Shown here: piece by piece, positions 45,301-52,985 of the stretch | How positions within the stretch are numbered: the first letter of the stretch is position 1 | Layout: each line of letters opens with the position of its first letter | Source: Streptomyces xanthophaeus | GTDB lineage: Bacteria; Actinomycetota; Actinomycetes; Streptomycetales; Streptomycetaceae | Assembly (NCBI RefSeq): GCF_030440515.1 | Contig: NZ_CP076543.1 | Location: 2,542,001-2,606,000 of the forward strand | Direction of reading: 5' to 3' | DNA length: 64,000 bases | Made by a program: the position numbers and the translations under genes | The notes under the pieces: generated by a model | The model's database searches: none | Seen by the model: only the letters and a program-made list of their open reading frames with translations | Told to the model about the DNA's origin: nothing

Positions 45301-45937
45301 GCCCCAGGCTCAGGCTCCGCAGGCCGGCAACGGGTACGCACCCGCACCGGCCGCGCGCCCCGAGACCCCGCGGCTGCCGCAGGCACACCGGCCGGAGGCG
45401 CTGCCCCCGGCCCAGAGCTCCGGCGACGCCCGCAGCCCGATCTTCGACACCCTGGAGTCGAACTGGTTCCGCGAGGAGGGGCAGCAGCCCCCCGCGCAGG
45501 GACCGGGCACGGCGATCCCCCAGCAGGGCCAGCAGTCCGCTCCGGCGGCTGCGCAGCAGCAGCCGCTGCCGCAGCGCGGCCAGGAGCAGGCGGCCGAGTC
45601 CGCCGTCACGGCGACCGGCACCACGCCGACCGTCAGCTGGCGGTCCTCGCCGAACGACGAGCTGATGCGGCAGGCCGAACGCGTGCGTCAGCCCGCCGCA
45701 GGCGGCATCACGACCTCGGGGCTGCCCCGCCGGGTCCCGCGGGCGAACCTCGTGGCCGGCACCGCGCAGCAGCAGACCGAGGCGCAGGCGGGTCCGCAGG
45801 TCTCGCGGGCGCCGGACGACGTCCGCGGCCGTCTGACCAACCTCCGACGCGGTATCCAGCAGGGCCGTCAGGCCGGCAACAACGGACCGGCGACCGGCAG
45901 TTACCACATCGACCCCACTTACCAGCAGGAGCGTTAG
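42308..45937 (+). CDS. cvnA1: Conservon 1 sensor histidine-kinase-like protein CvnA
   Basis: 1209 aa from GTG at 42308 (MQGRFKRDGSAAAEQEP). A Lys/Ala/Pro-rich cytoplasmic N-terminus precedes TM1 (~100-120, RLVSLLTLPVVAATTLGGF). An extracytoplasmic nitrate/nitrite-sensor (NIT) domain (~125-410) follows, then TM2 (~412-436) and HAMP. The conserved LDHLATRMRRNGENLLVLAG stretch acts as a linker/H-box-like region. The HATPase domain (~619-725) has the N-box ELLENATSFSSPQ and the G1 box HDTGIGLS. The remaining ~480 residues are Gly/Gln/Pro-rich. First gene of a complete conservon; cvnB1 starts directly after the stop. Confidence 0.92.
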   Translation: MQGRFKRDGSAAAEQEPRGGTDRGSSPQHAQNRGPAVEGAGPDTSAAVKAKGRGKSVKARVKAKAGSPAPAGPAEQDEAIPKAPNGPGSRLAMQNWRISTRLVSLLTLPVVAATTLGGFRINDSLNDIAQLEHMQLLTTMTRQATNLAAMLQEERDLSAGPLSLSRGKTTSSVDVVRQQTDTAAKAFAAATDKVDSTGAKDDTLRSIRNNVLQIGRQLTNIETIRTRAYVNGAQQTVSEYNAVIVSLLSLSQDMAQATSNPEMIKRTRALAAFSAAKEYASIQRAIIAASLPDTNERQGELKENDRLYALSAQKGEQQAKTTFGLVYQGRTEELLAGLGDSNSEISTADGYSRRVLASQDAFLREKNRSWLDWYDADGTKLQAMKVIELTLLEEMEQKARELKNEAQQDAIINGALILLVLGVSLVGAFVMARSMIRSLRRLQDTATRVAQDRLPELVKQLSESDPQDVDTSVESVGVHTRDEIGQVAAAFDDVHREAVRLAAEQALLRGNVNAMFTNLSRRSQGLIQRQLSLISELESREADPDQLSSLFKLDHLATRMRRNGENLLVLAGEEPGRRWTRPVPLVDVLRAAASEVEQYERVELASVPGTDVAGRVVNDLVHVLAELLENATSFSSPQTKVKVTGHALPDGRVLVEIHDTGIGLSPEDLAAINERLASPPTVDVSVSRRMGLFVVGRLSLRHGIRIQLRPSDSGGTTALVMLPVDVAQGGKKPAPMPGQGGQGGPGGAPGAPGAQGAVGGPAARPSVGSGPQRGQVAGGGQRAALPGRDGAGQRPQGPQGGRPQQGGPGGRPQQGPTTAGQGQGAFGSGAPLPARGPVASAGFGGGPQARPASGPTGYPQGNGFERPQQPQQHQSQQSQSQQPAPPAAPASNGPRPQLPPRGGAPRAELPGPQTTSWGSDQARGHDELSGPGSTAEFARPDFNAPMPQADGGNSTTGQFERPDVRGPMNPSTTGQFERPGYQPQRPGGPGVGGYAPQQPQAQAPQAGNGYAPAPAARPETPRLPQAHRPEALPPAQSSGDARSPIFDTLESNWFREEGQQPPAQGPGTAIPQQGQQSAPAAAQQQPLPQRGQEQAAESAVTATGTTPTVSWRSSPNDELMRQAERVRQPAAGGITTSGLPRRVPRANLVAGTAQQQTEAQAGPQVSRAPDDVRGRLTNLRRGIQQGRQAGNNGPATGSYHIDPTYQQER

Positions 45938-46360
45938 TTGAGTTCGATGAGCCAGGCGGCACAGAACCTGAACTGGTTGATCACCAACTTCGTGGACAAC
46001 ACCCCCGGGGTGTCCCACACGGTGGTGGTCTCCGCCGACGGACTCCTTCTGGCGATGTCCGAAGGATTCCCCCGCGACCGCGCCGATCAGCTGGCGGCCG
46101 TGGCCTCCGGACTGACCTCGCTGACCGCCGGTGCCTCCCGTATCTTCGAAGGCGGCGCCGTCAACCAGACCGTGGTCGAGATGGACCGGGGTTTCCTCTT
46201 CCTCATGTCCGTCTCGGACGGATCCTCGCTGGCCGTACTGGCGCACCCCGAGTGCGACATCGGCCTCGTGGGCTACGAGATGGCTCTTCTGGTGGATCGC
46301 GCGGGCAGTGTCCTCACCCCGGACCTGCGTGCCGAACTGCAGGGAAGTCTGCTCGGCTGA
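45938..46360 (+). CDS. cvnB1: Conservon 1 roadblock/LC7-domain protein CvnB
   Basis: 140-aa roadblock/LC7 protein (MglB-like), the probable GAP or scaffold for the CvnD GTPase. TTG at 45938 has AGGAG at good spacing; ATG at 45947 is less well placed. Core: AAQNLNWLITNFVDNTPGVS, AVASGLTSLTAGASRIFEGG, LAVLAHPECDIGLVGYEMAL. By eye it differs from CvnB2 at only three residues (S3/P, one E/D, last G/N). Confidence 0.93.
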   Translation: MSSMSQAAQNLNWLITNFVDNTPGVSHTVVVSADGLLLAMSEGFPRDRADQLAAVASGLTSLTAGASRIFEGGAVNQTVVEMDRGFLFLMSVSDGSSLAVLAHPECDIGLVGYEMALLVDRAGSVLTPDLRAELQGSLLG

Positions 46361-46512
46361 CTTCCCACTCTCCCGGCCGGACGGTACTACCGGCCGGGAG
46401 ATCGGGGCCCCGCCCCGGAATCCAGTACGCCCGCCAGGCCGTCATCCCGTTCCCCCCACCGGCCGCCCCGTAAGACGGCACGCTGACCACTGCTGTCCAG
46501 CCCGGAGGATCA

Positions 46513-46905
46513 ATGACCCCGCCCCCCGCCTACTCCGATTCGTACGGAGACTCGTACTCGGAAGGCGATCAGCCGCTGGTGCGTCCGTACGCGATGACCG
46601 GCGGCCGGACCCGGCCCCGCTACCAGCTCGCCATCGAGGCTCTGGTCAGCACCACCGCCGATCCGATGCACCTGTCCGGCCTGCTCCCGGAGCACCAGCG
46701 CATCTGCACGCTGTGCCGCGAGGTCAAGTCGGTCGCCGAGGTCTCCGCACTGCTGTCGATGCCGCTCGGTGTCGCCCGGATCCTCGTCGCCGACCTGGCG
46801 GAGGCCGGAATGGTGGCCATCCACCAGCCGGGCAATGGAGAGGCCGGCGGCACGCCGGATGTAACGCTGCTCGAAAGGGTGCTCAGTGGCCTTCGGAACA
46901 TCTAG
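46513..46905 (+). CDS. cvnC1: Conservon 1 DUF742 protein CvnC
   Basis: 130-aa DUF742 protein, predicted winged-helix fold. ATG at 46513 with GGAGGATC RBS. Core: LVRPYAMTGGRTRPRYQLAI, EHQRICTLCREVKSVAEVSA, LSMPLGVARILVADLAEAGM, LLERVLSGLRNI. The Cys pair CTLC could bind metal. Its end overlaps cvnD1 by 20 bp. A 152-bp gap separates it from cvnB1, unusually long inside a conservon. Confidence 0.92.
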   Translation: MTPPPAYSDSYGDSYSEGDQPLVRPYAMTGGRTRPRYQLAIEALVSTTADPMHLSGLLPEHQRICTLCREVKSVAEVSALLSMPLGVARILVADLAEAGMVAIHQPGNGEAGGTPDVTLLERVLSGLRNI

Positions 46906-47470
46906 CGGAGCGGCTCCAGCTCGCTCCACCACCTCCGCGAAGATCGTGGTGGCGGGCGGCTTCGGCGTGGGCAAGACCACGTTCGTCGGAGCCGTGTCGG
47001 AGATCAACCCGCTGCGCACCGAAGCCGTAATGACCAGCGCCTCGGCCGGGATCGACGACCTCACCCACACCGGTGACAAGACGACCACCACCGTCGCCAT
47101 GGACTTCGGCCGCATCACGCTCGACCAGGACCTGATCCTGTACCTCTTCGGTACCCCGGGCCAGGACCGCTTCTGGTTCATGTGGGACGACCTGGTCCGC
47201 GGCGCCATCGGTGCGATCGTGCTCGTCGACACGCGCCGCCTCGCCGACTGCTTCCCCGCCGTCGACTACTTCGAGAACAGCGGCCTGCCGTTCGTCGTGG
47301 CCCTCAACGGCTTCGAGGGACACCAGCCCTACACCCCGGAGGAAGTCCGCGAGGCCCTGCAGATCGGCCCCGGTGCTCCCATCATCACCACCGACGCCCG
47401 CCACCGCGCGGACGCCAAGAGCGCGCTCATCACGCTCGTCGAGCACGCCCTCATGGCGCGGCTCAAGTAA
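46886..47470 (+). CDS. cvnD1: Conservon 1 small GTPase CvnD
   Basis: 194-aa Ras-like GTPase. GTG at 46886. G1 loop GGFGVGKTTFVG, G3 region LFGTPGQDRFWFMWDD. The NKxD guanine-specificity motif is replaced by ALNGFEG; a degenerate G4 is typical of CvnD. Expected output component of the conservon, at the membrane with A, B and C. Confidence 0.93.
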   Translation: MAFGTSSGAAPARSTTSAKIVVAGGFGVGKTTFVGAVSEINPLRTEAVMTSASAGIDDLTHTGDKTTTTVAMDFGRITLDQDLILYLFGTPGQDRFWFMWDDLVRGAIGAIVLVDTRRLADCFPAVDYFENSGLPFVVALNGFEGHQPYTPEEVREALQIGPGAPIITTDARHRADAKSALITLVEHALMARLK

Positions 47471-47494
47471 CACGGTTTCAGTTGTCGTGCGGGA

Positions 47495-47528
47495 GGGGCG
47501 GGCTGTGTCTTACGACACGGCCCGCCCC
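47495..47528 (+). terminator. Terminator after conservon 1
   Basis: 15-bp stem ggggcgggctgtgtc / gacacggcccgcccc with one G-U pair and TTAC loop. The following ~235 bp hold the conservon 2 promoter; only an isolated GTGCTGGAATTC copy stands out. Confidence 0.82.
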
Positions 47529-47763
47529 TGTCGTTCATAACGTTTCGACAGAGAATTATTGCCATTCGGCAACGGGGTGCGGTCGCCTGGTGCCACTGCG
47601 CGCACAACTGCCCCCATATTTGCCGCAGGACGCTCTTTATGTCCGGTTTATGTAGGGCATAAGCTTCTGGGTACGGCCGGATTCAACTGTTTGGAACACG
47701 GCCGTTAACCGTGCTGGAATTCAACGAACTAGCTAGTAGCACCGCCGAGAGGTTGTTGGTCGA

Positions 47764-50700
47764 GTGAGGCGAAGCATCGCAAGCCCCGCGGATGAACCCG
47801 CGCGCGGCAACTTCACCCCGCCGCCGCGAGCGGCCGCGTCGCCCGTCGACGTGCCCGTGGACCCGCCCGCGAGCAGCGGGAGCAGCAGCAGGTTCTCGCC
47901 CCGCAACTGGCGTGTGCCGACCCGTCTGAACGCCATCCTGCTCGTGCCGGCCCTCGTGGGTCTGGTCATGGGCGGCTTCCAGGTGAAGGGCTCCATCGAC
48001 ACCTGGAACGAGGCCAAGGACGCCGAGAACATAGCCATGGTCGTCCAGGCGGCCTCCGGCTACAGCCAGGCACTGCTCAACGAGCGTGACCTGACCGCCG
48101 AGCCCCTCCTGAACGGCCAGACGAAGGACGCCAAGGTCCTCAAGGCCTACGCGGACACCGCCGCGGCCAAGGAGAAGTTCGACAAGGCCGTCAAGGACAT
48201 GCCGAAGAACCTCGGCCTGGAGCGGCGCCTGGACCTCTTCCGCGCGGAGGAGCCCAAGCTCGACGCCGTACGCGACAAGGCGTACGTGGCGGCCCTGGAG
48301 AGCCCCAAGAAGAATCTGCCCAACGCGGCCGGCCCCATCCCGACCGAAGAGGGCTATGTGCTGGTCCAGCACTACCTCATGCAGTTCTCGAACGAGCTCG
48401 GTCTCGGCACCGGCAACGTGACCTCGTACGGCCGCATGGTCTACGCGATCCAGCTGGCCAAGGCGGCGAACTCGCTGCAGCGCGCCGTCGGTACGCACCT
48501 GCTGGTGCGCCCGAGCACCGACGAGAACACCCGCAAGGCCCAGCTCGTCGCCTTCTCCTCCTACGCCTACCTCGAAGAGATCGCCATCGGCGAGTACGTC
48601 GCGGCGGGTACCGAGGACGACGTGAACCGCCTCAAGGCGGTCATGGCCAAGAAGTCCGAAGAGGGCAAGGCCAAGATCGCCGACGCGAAGCACCAGGCCG
48701 AGCAGGCCGGCGTCCGCTTCATACCCCCGCCGACGATCAACGACTCCGCACTCGCCGGCATGACCGACGCGATCGCCAACAGCGAGAGCAAGAAGAAGCT
48801 CTCCGAGACCGGGGCGACCCCCGCGTTCTGGCAGGCCGCCGCCACCGCGAAGTTCGACGGTTACGACGAGGTCGAGAAGGAACTCCTCGACAAGGCCGTC
48901 AAGGAAGCCGTCGCGATCTCCGACGACGCCCGCACCGACGCCATCGTCAACGGCGCCATCGTGGTCGTGGCCCTCCTCGCCGCCTTCATCCTCGCCGGCA
49001 TGATGGCCCGCCAGATGGGCCGCGCGATGGCCCGCCTGCGCTCCGCCGCCTTCGACATCGCCGAGCAGCGCCTGCCGATGCTCGTCGACCAGCTCTCGCG
49101 CACCGATCCCGGCAAGGTGGACACCCGTGTCCACCCGATCCCCATCGACTCCCAGGACGAGATCGGCGAGGTCGCCCGCGCCTTCGACCAGGTCCACCGG
49201 GAAGCGGTACGGCTCGCGGCCGAGCAGGCGCTCCTGCGAGGGAACGTCAACGCGATCTTCACGAACCTCTCCATGCGCAACCAGTCGCTGATCGAGGGCC
49301 AGCTGACCCTCATCACCGACCTGGAGAACAACGAGGCCGACCCGGACCAGCTGGAGAACCTCTTCCGCCTGGACCACCTGGCCACCCGTATGCGCCGCAA
49401 CGGCGAGAACCTCCTCATCCTCGCGGGCGAGGAGCCGGGCCGCCGCTGGGACCAGCCGGTCCCGCTCGTCGACGTGCTGCGCGCCGCCTCCTCCGAGGTG
49501 GAGCAGTACGAGCGCATCGAGCTCTCCGGCGTGTCGGAGGCCGAGATCCACGGCCAGGCCGTGACCGACCTCGTGCACCTGCTCGCCGAGCTCCTGGAGA
49601 ACGCCACCACGTTCTCCTCCCCGCAGACCAAGGTCCGCGTCAACGCCACGCGTCTGCCCGACGGCCGCGTGATGGTCGAGATCCACGACAAGGGCATCGG
49701 CCTCACCGCCGAGGACTTCGCGGACATCAACCACAAGCTGGCCAACCCGCCGACCGTGGACGCCGCGATCTCGCAGCGCATGGGTCTGTTCGTGGTCGGC
49801 CGACTGGCGGACCGCCACAGCATCCGCGTCCAGCTGCGCCCCTCGGGCGAGGCTGCCGGTACCACCTCGCTGGTCATGCTCCCCGACGCCATCACCCACG
49901 GTGGCGGTGGCGAGGGCATCCCGGACGACGACTTCACGGTCTCGCAGATCATCCCGGAGCAGCAGGCCCAGCAGGCCGCCCCGCTGCGCACCGCCGCCGA
50001 GCTCGGCTTCGACGACTCGCGGTACGACCAGCAGGGCCCCGACGGCCTCACCGCCGACCCGGTCGGCCGGTCCCTGGGACAGCAGGAGCGCCGGGCCGCG
50101 CTGGCGGCCCAGGTGGGTTACCCGCAGGAACAGCAGCAGTACTCCGCCCAGGAGTATCCGGAACCTCAGCCGGAGCACGGGTACCAGGAGTACCAGGGCT
50201 ACGAGCAGCAGTCCGAGCAGGCCTACGACACCTCCTACGAGGCCCAGCAGGCACAGCAGGGCTACGAGGCGTACCCGCAGCAGGACTACGGCTATACGGA
50301 AGACGGTTACCCGGACCAGCAGCCGGCCACTCAGGGCTACGACAATGGCTTCGAAGCCGGGTCGGGACAGGCTGAATGGCCCGAACAGAACACGTATCCG
50401 GCTGCCTACCAGCAGGATTACGGGACTGAATCGGAATCCCAGGCCGTCCCCGAACCGGCTCCGGAGCGCGTAGGCTTCGACCGTCCGGGTGCCGCTGCCG
50501 ACACCGGTCACGCGATGACCGGAGCGGGCCTGCCGCGACGCGGCAGCCAGCAGCAGTGGCCGCCCGGGAAGCAGGAAGCGGAGTCCACCGGATCCCTCTT
50601 CGAACAGCGGTCGCCGCGTCAGCAGCAGCCCGCCGAGACGGAGCGGGCGCCGGAGGGAACTGAAGGTTCCGCCGCCTGGCGTTCGCGCAACGACGAACGC

Positions 50701-50946
50701 TGGCAGCAGGCCGGAAAGCTCCGTGAGCCGAAGGCGGGCGGGGTCACCCCGTCCGGTCTCCCTCGGCGCGTGCCCAAGGCCAACCTGGTCGAGGGCGCAG
50801 CGGAGACGACCCCGCAGGGCGGCCCCCAGGTCTCCCGCGCTCCGGAGGACGTCCGCGGCAGGTTGAGCAATCTGCGGCGCGGTGTCCAGCAGGGACGCAG
50901 CGCGGGTTCTGAGCAGTCAAGTAACAGCTATGACCAGGAGCGTTAG
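47764..50946 (+). CDS. cvnA2: Conservon 2 sensor histidine-kinase-like protein CvnA
   Basis: 1060 aa from GTG at 47764 (MRRSIASPADEPARGNFTPP). TM1 ~54-76 (RLNAILLVPALVGLVMGGFQ), NIT-type sensor ~80-390, TM2 ~393-417, HAMP, then the LDHLATRMRRNGENLLILAG linker. HATPase ~600-705 has ELLENATTFSSPQ and HDKGIGLT. The C-terminal ~350 residues are Gln/Tyr/Glu-rich (for example QGYEAYPQQDYGYTEDGYPD) and end in RGRLSNLRRGVQQGR, shared in kind with CvnA1. The kinase core matches CvnA1 closely, but the sensor domain is strongly diverged. Confidence 0.92.
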   Translation: MRRSIASPADEPARGNFTPPPRAAASPVDVPVDPPASSGSSSRFSPRNWRVPTRLNAILLVPALVGLVMGGFQVKGSIDTWNEAKDAENIAMVVQAASGYSQALLNERDLTAEPLLNGQTKDAKVLKAYADTAAAKEKFDKAVKDMPKNLGLERRLDLFRAEEPKLDAVRDKAYVAALESPKKNLPNAAGPIPTEEGYVLVQHYLMQFSNELGLGTGNVTSYGRMVYAIQLAKAANSLQRAVGTHLLVRPSTDENTRKAQLVAFSSYAYLEEIAIGEYVAAGTEDDVNRLKAVMAKKSEEGKAKIADAKHQAEQAGVRFIPPPTINDSALAGMTDAIANSESKKKLSETGATPAFWQAAATAKFDGYDEVEKELLDKAVKEAVAISDDARTDAIVNGAIVVVALLAAFILAGMMARQMGRAMARLRSAAFDIAEQRLPMLVDQLSRTDPGKVDTRVHPIPIDSQDEIGEVARAFDQVHREAVRLAAEQALLRGNVNAIFTNLSMRNQSLIEGQLTLITDLENNEADPDQLENLFRLDHLATRMRRNGENLLILAGEEPGRRWDQPVPLVDVLRAASSEVEQYERIELSGVSEAEIHGQAVTDLVHLLAELLENATTFSSPQTKVRVNATRLPDGRVMVEIHDKGIGLTAEDFADINHKLANPPTVDAAISQRMGLFVVGRLADRHSIRVQLRPSGEAAGTTSLVMLPDAITHGGGGEGIPDDDFTVSQIIPEQQAQQAAPLRTAAELGFDDSRYDQQGPDGLTADPVGRSLGQQERRAALAAQVGYPQEQQQYSAQEYPEPQPEHGYQEYQGYEQQSEQAYDTSYEAQQAQQGYEAYPQQDYGYTEDGYPDQQPATQGYDNGFEAGSGQAEWPEQNTYPAAYQQDYGTESESQAVPEPAPERVGFDRPGAAADTGHAMTGAGLPRRGSQQQWPPGKQEAESTGSLFEQRSPRQQQPAETERAPEGTEGSAAWRSRNDERWQQAGKLREPKAGGVTPSGLPRRVPKANLVEGAAETTPQGGPQVSRAPEDVRGRLSNLRRGVQQGRSAGSEQSSNSYDQER

Positions 50947-50947
50947 T

Positions 50948-51370
50948 GTGAGCCCGATGAGCCAGGCGGCACAGAACCTGAACTGGTTGATCACCAACTT
51001 CGTGGACAACACCCCTGGGGTGTCCCACACGGTGGTGGTCTCCGCCGACGGCCTTCTTCTGGCGATGTCCGACGGATTTCCGCGCGACCGCGCCGATCAG
51101 CTGGCGGCCGTGGCCTCCGGACTGACCTCGCTGACCGCCGGTGCCTCTCGCATCTTCGAGGGTGGCGCCGTCAACCAGACCGTGGTCGAGATGGACCGGG
51201 GATTCCTTTTCCTCATGTCCGTCTCGGACGGTTCGTCCCTCGCGGTGCTCGCGCACCCGGAGTGCGACATCGGCCTCGTGGGCTACGAGATGGCTCTTCT
51301 GGTGGATCGCGCGGGCAGTGTCCTCACCCCGGATCTGCGCGCCGAGCTGCAAGGAAGTCTTCTCAACTAG
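50948..51370 (+). CDS. cvnB2: Conservon 2 roadblock/LC7-domain protein CvnB
   Basis: 140-aa roadblock protein, GTG at 50948 with AGGAG 7 nt upstream, one base after the cvnA2 stop. Nearly identical to CvnB1, also at many synonymous positions. This points to gene conversion or strong constraint. Confidence 0.93.
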   Translation: MSPMSQAAQNLNWLITNFVDNTPGVSHTVVVSADGLLLAMSDGFPRDRADQLAAVASGLTSLTAGASRIFEGGAVNQTVVEMDRGFLFLMSVSDGSSLAVLAHPECDIGLVGYEMALLVDRAGSVLTPDLRAELQGSLLN

Positions 51371-51463
51371 CAGACAGGCAGTGCGTTTCGCGCCATCGCA
51401 CCATAGGGTGCGGTGGCGCGGTTCCACAGGGAGTACTGCGTACTTGGAGTCGGAGGAGGAAAC

Positions 51464-52018
51464 GTGACAACACCCGGAGGACATCCTTATGGCGGCGCGC
51501 AGCAGCCGCAGGGTGGGCACGACCAGAACCGCTTCAACTTTCCCTCCGCACCGAGCCGGCCCGTGCCGGAGCAGAACCCCTACCAGCAACAGCCGTACGG
51601 ACAGCCCCAGCAGCCCCAGTACCAGATGCCTCAGCAGCCGCCTCCGCGCGCCGCGCGGCAGCCGGCGCCGAAGGCCCACAACCCGCTGGTGCGTCCGTAC
51701 GCGATGACCGGCGGCCGTACTCGGCCGCGCTACCAGCTCGCCATCGAGGCGCTGGTCAGTACCACGGCGGATCCCGCGCGTCTGCAAGGGCAGTTGCCCG
51801 AGCACCAGCGCATCTGCCGCCTGTGCCAGGAGATCAAATCCGTCGCGGAGATCTCGGCACTTCTCTCCATTCCTCTTGGTGTCGCCCGCATCCTCGTCGC
51901 CGACCTGGCGGAGGCGGGCCTTGTCGCCATTCACCAGCCCGGCGGCGACGAGTCTGCCGGTGGCCAGCCAGATGTGACACTGCTCGAAAGGGTGCTCAGT
52001 GGACTTCGCAAGCTCTAA
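51464..52018 (+). CDS. cvnC2: Conservon 2 DUF742 protein CvnC
   Basis: 184 aa from GTG at 51464 with GGAGGAGGAA RBS. A Gln/Pro-rich N-terminal extension of about 65 residues (QNPYQQQPYGQPQQPQYQMP) absent from CvnC1 precedes the DUF742 core (LVRPYAMTGGRTRPRYQLAI; ICRLCQEIKSVAEISALLSI). Overlaps cvnD2 by 20 bp. Confidence 0.92.
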   Translation: MTTPGGHPYGGAQQPQGGHDQNRFNFPSAPSRPVPEQNPYQQQPYGQPQQPQYQMPQQPPPRAARQPAPKAHNPLVRPYAMTGGRTRPRYQLAIEALVSTTADPARLQGQLPEHQRICRLCQEIKSVAEISALLSIPLGVARILVADLAEAGLVAIHQPGGDESAGGQPDVTLLERVLSGLRKL

Positions 52019-52586
52019 CGGCGGAGCGGCTCCTGCTCGCTCCACCACCTCCGCGAAGATCGTGGTGGCGGGCGGCTTCGGCGTGGGCAAGACCACGTTC
52101 GTCGGCGCGGTCTCCGAGATCAACCCGCTGCGCACCGAAGCCGTGATGACCAGCGCCTCGGCCGGGATCGACGACCTCACCCACACCGGTGACAAGACGA
52201 CCACCACCGTCGCCATGGACTTCGGCCGCATCACCCTGGACCAGGACCTGATCCTGTACCTCTTCGGTACCCCGGGCCAGGACCGCTTCTGGTTCATGTG
52301 GGACGACCTGGTCCGCGGCGCCATCGGCGCCGTCGTGCTCGTCGACACGCGCCGCCTCGCCGACTGCTTCCCCGCCGTCGACTACTTCGAGAACAGCGGC
52401 CTGCCGTTCGTCGTGGCCCTCAACGGCTTCGACGGGAACCAGGCCTACACGCCGGAGGAAGTCCGCGAGGCCCTGCAGATCGGCCCGGACGCCCCGATCA
52501 TCACCACCGACGCCCGCCACCGCGCGGACGCCAAGAGCGCGCTCATCACGCTCGTCGAGCACGCCCTCATGGCGCGCCTGCGGTAG
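51999..52586 (+). CDS. cvnD2: Conservon 2 small GTPase CvnD
   Basis: 195-aa GTPase, GTG at 51999. Same motifs as CvnD1 (GGFGVGKTT, GTPGQDRF, ALNGFDG). Differences by eye are confined to the first ~8 residues and a handful of sites near the end. Followed by two terminator-like hairpins. Confidence 0.93.
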   Translation: MDFASSNGGAAPARSTTSAKIVVAGGFGVGKTTFVGAVSEINPLRTEAVMTSASAGIDDLTHTGDKTTTTVAMDFGRITLDQDLILYLFGTPGQDRFWFMWDDLVRGAIGAVVLVDTRRLADCFPAVDYFENSGLPFVVALNGFDGNQAYTPEEVREALQIGPDAPIITTDARHRADAKSALITLVEHALMARLR

Positions 52587-52605
52587 CAGCCCTGCCGCAC
52601 CCGAC

Positions 52606-52635
52606 AGGCCCCCGTGTCACACGACGCGGGGGCCT
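52606..52635 (+). terminator. Terminator after conservon 2
   Basis: 13-bp stem aggcccccgtgtc / gacgcgggggcct with one G-U pair, loop acac, 20 bp beyond the cvnD2 stop. Confidence 0.8.
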
Positions 52636-52714
52636 TCGCCATGGGGCGGTTCCCGCGTGTTCCCCGGGCGCCTGCGGGGTCTCGCGCGTACGGCGCCCCC
52701 GCGGGGGTACGCGG

Positions 52715-52747
52715 AAGGCCCCGCACCCTGGACGGGTGCGGGGCCTT
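52715..52747 (-). terminator. Terminator after accE
   Basis: Perfect 14-bp stem aaggccccgcaccc / gggtgcggggcctt, 14 bp beyond the accE stop, for the leftward accB-accE transcript. Confidence 0.82.
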
Positions 52748-52761
52748 CGGGGCTCGGGAAC

Positions 52762-52962
52762 TCAGCCCTGCCAGCTGTGCGGGGCGCGGAAGCCGGGCGT
52801 GCGCTCCAGGCGGCGCCAGCCGGCCTGGCCGGGCACGCGCACCGGGGTCTCCTCGGGCGTGGCGGCGGCGCGGGCGAGGAGGATCGCGGTGATCGCGGCG
52901 AGTTCCTCGGGCTGGGCGTTGCCCTTTTCGACCTTCAGCAGGGTGTCGGCGGTGATGCTCAT
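52762..52962 (-). CDS. accE: Acyl-CoA carboxylase epsilon subunit
   Basis: 66-aa AccE/PccE-type subunit, found only in actinobacterial acyl-CoA carboxylases, where it stabilises the alpha-beta complex. ATG at 52962 with AAGGAGA upstream. Sequence features: EELAAITAILLARAAATPEE and a C-terminal RRLERTPGFRAPHSWQG, a typical Trp-containing ending. It directly follows the accB reading region (23 bp). Confidence 0.88.
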   Translation of the reverse strand: MSITADTLLKVEKGNAQPEELAAITAILLARAAATPEETPVRVPGQAGWRRLERTPGFRAPHSWQG

Positions 52963-52985
52963 GTGGTGGCAGGTCTCCTTCGCGG

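Noticed and set aside
42305..46246. Long minus-strand open frame opposite conservon 1
   Set aside because: Antisense shadow of cvnA1/cvnB1; repetitive Gly/Arg/Leu composition mirrors codon bias of the real genes.
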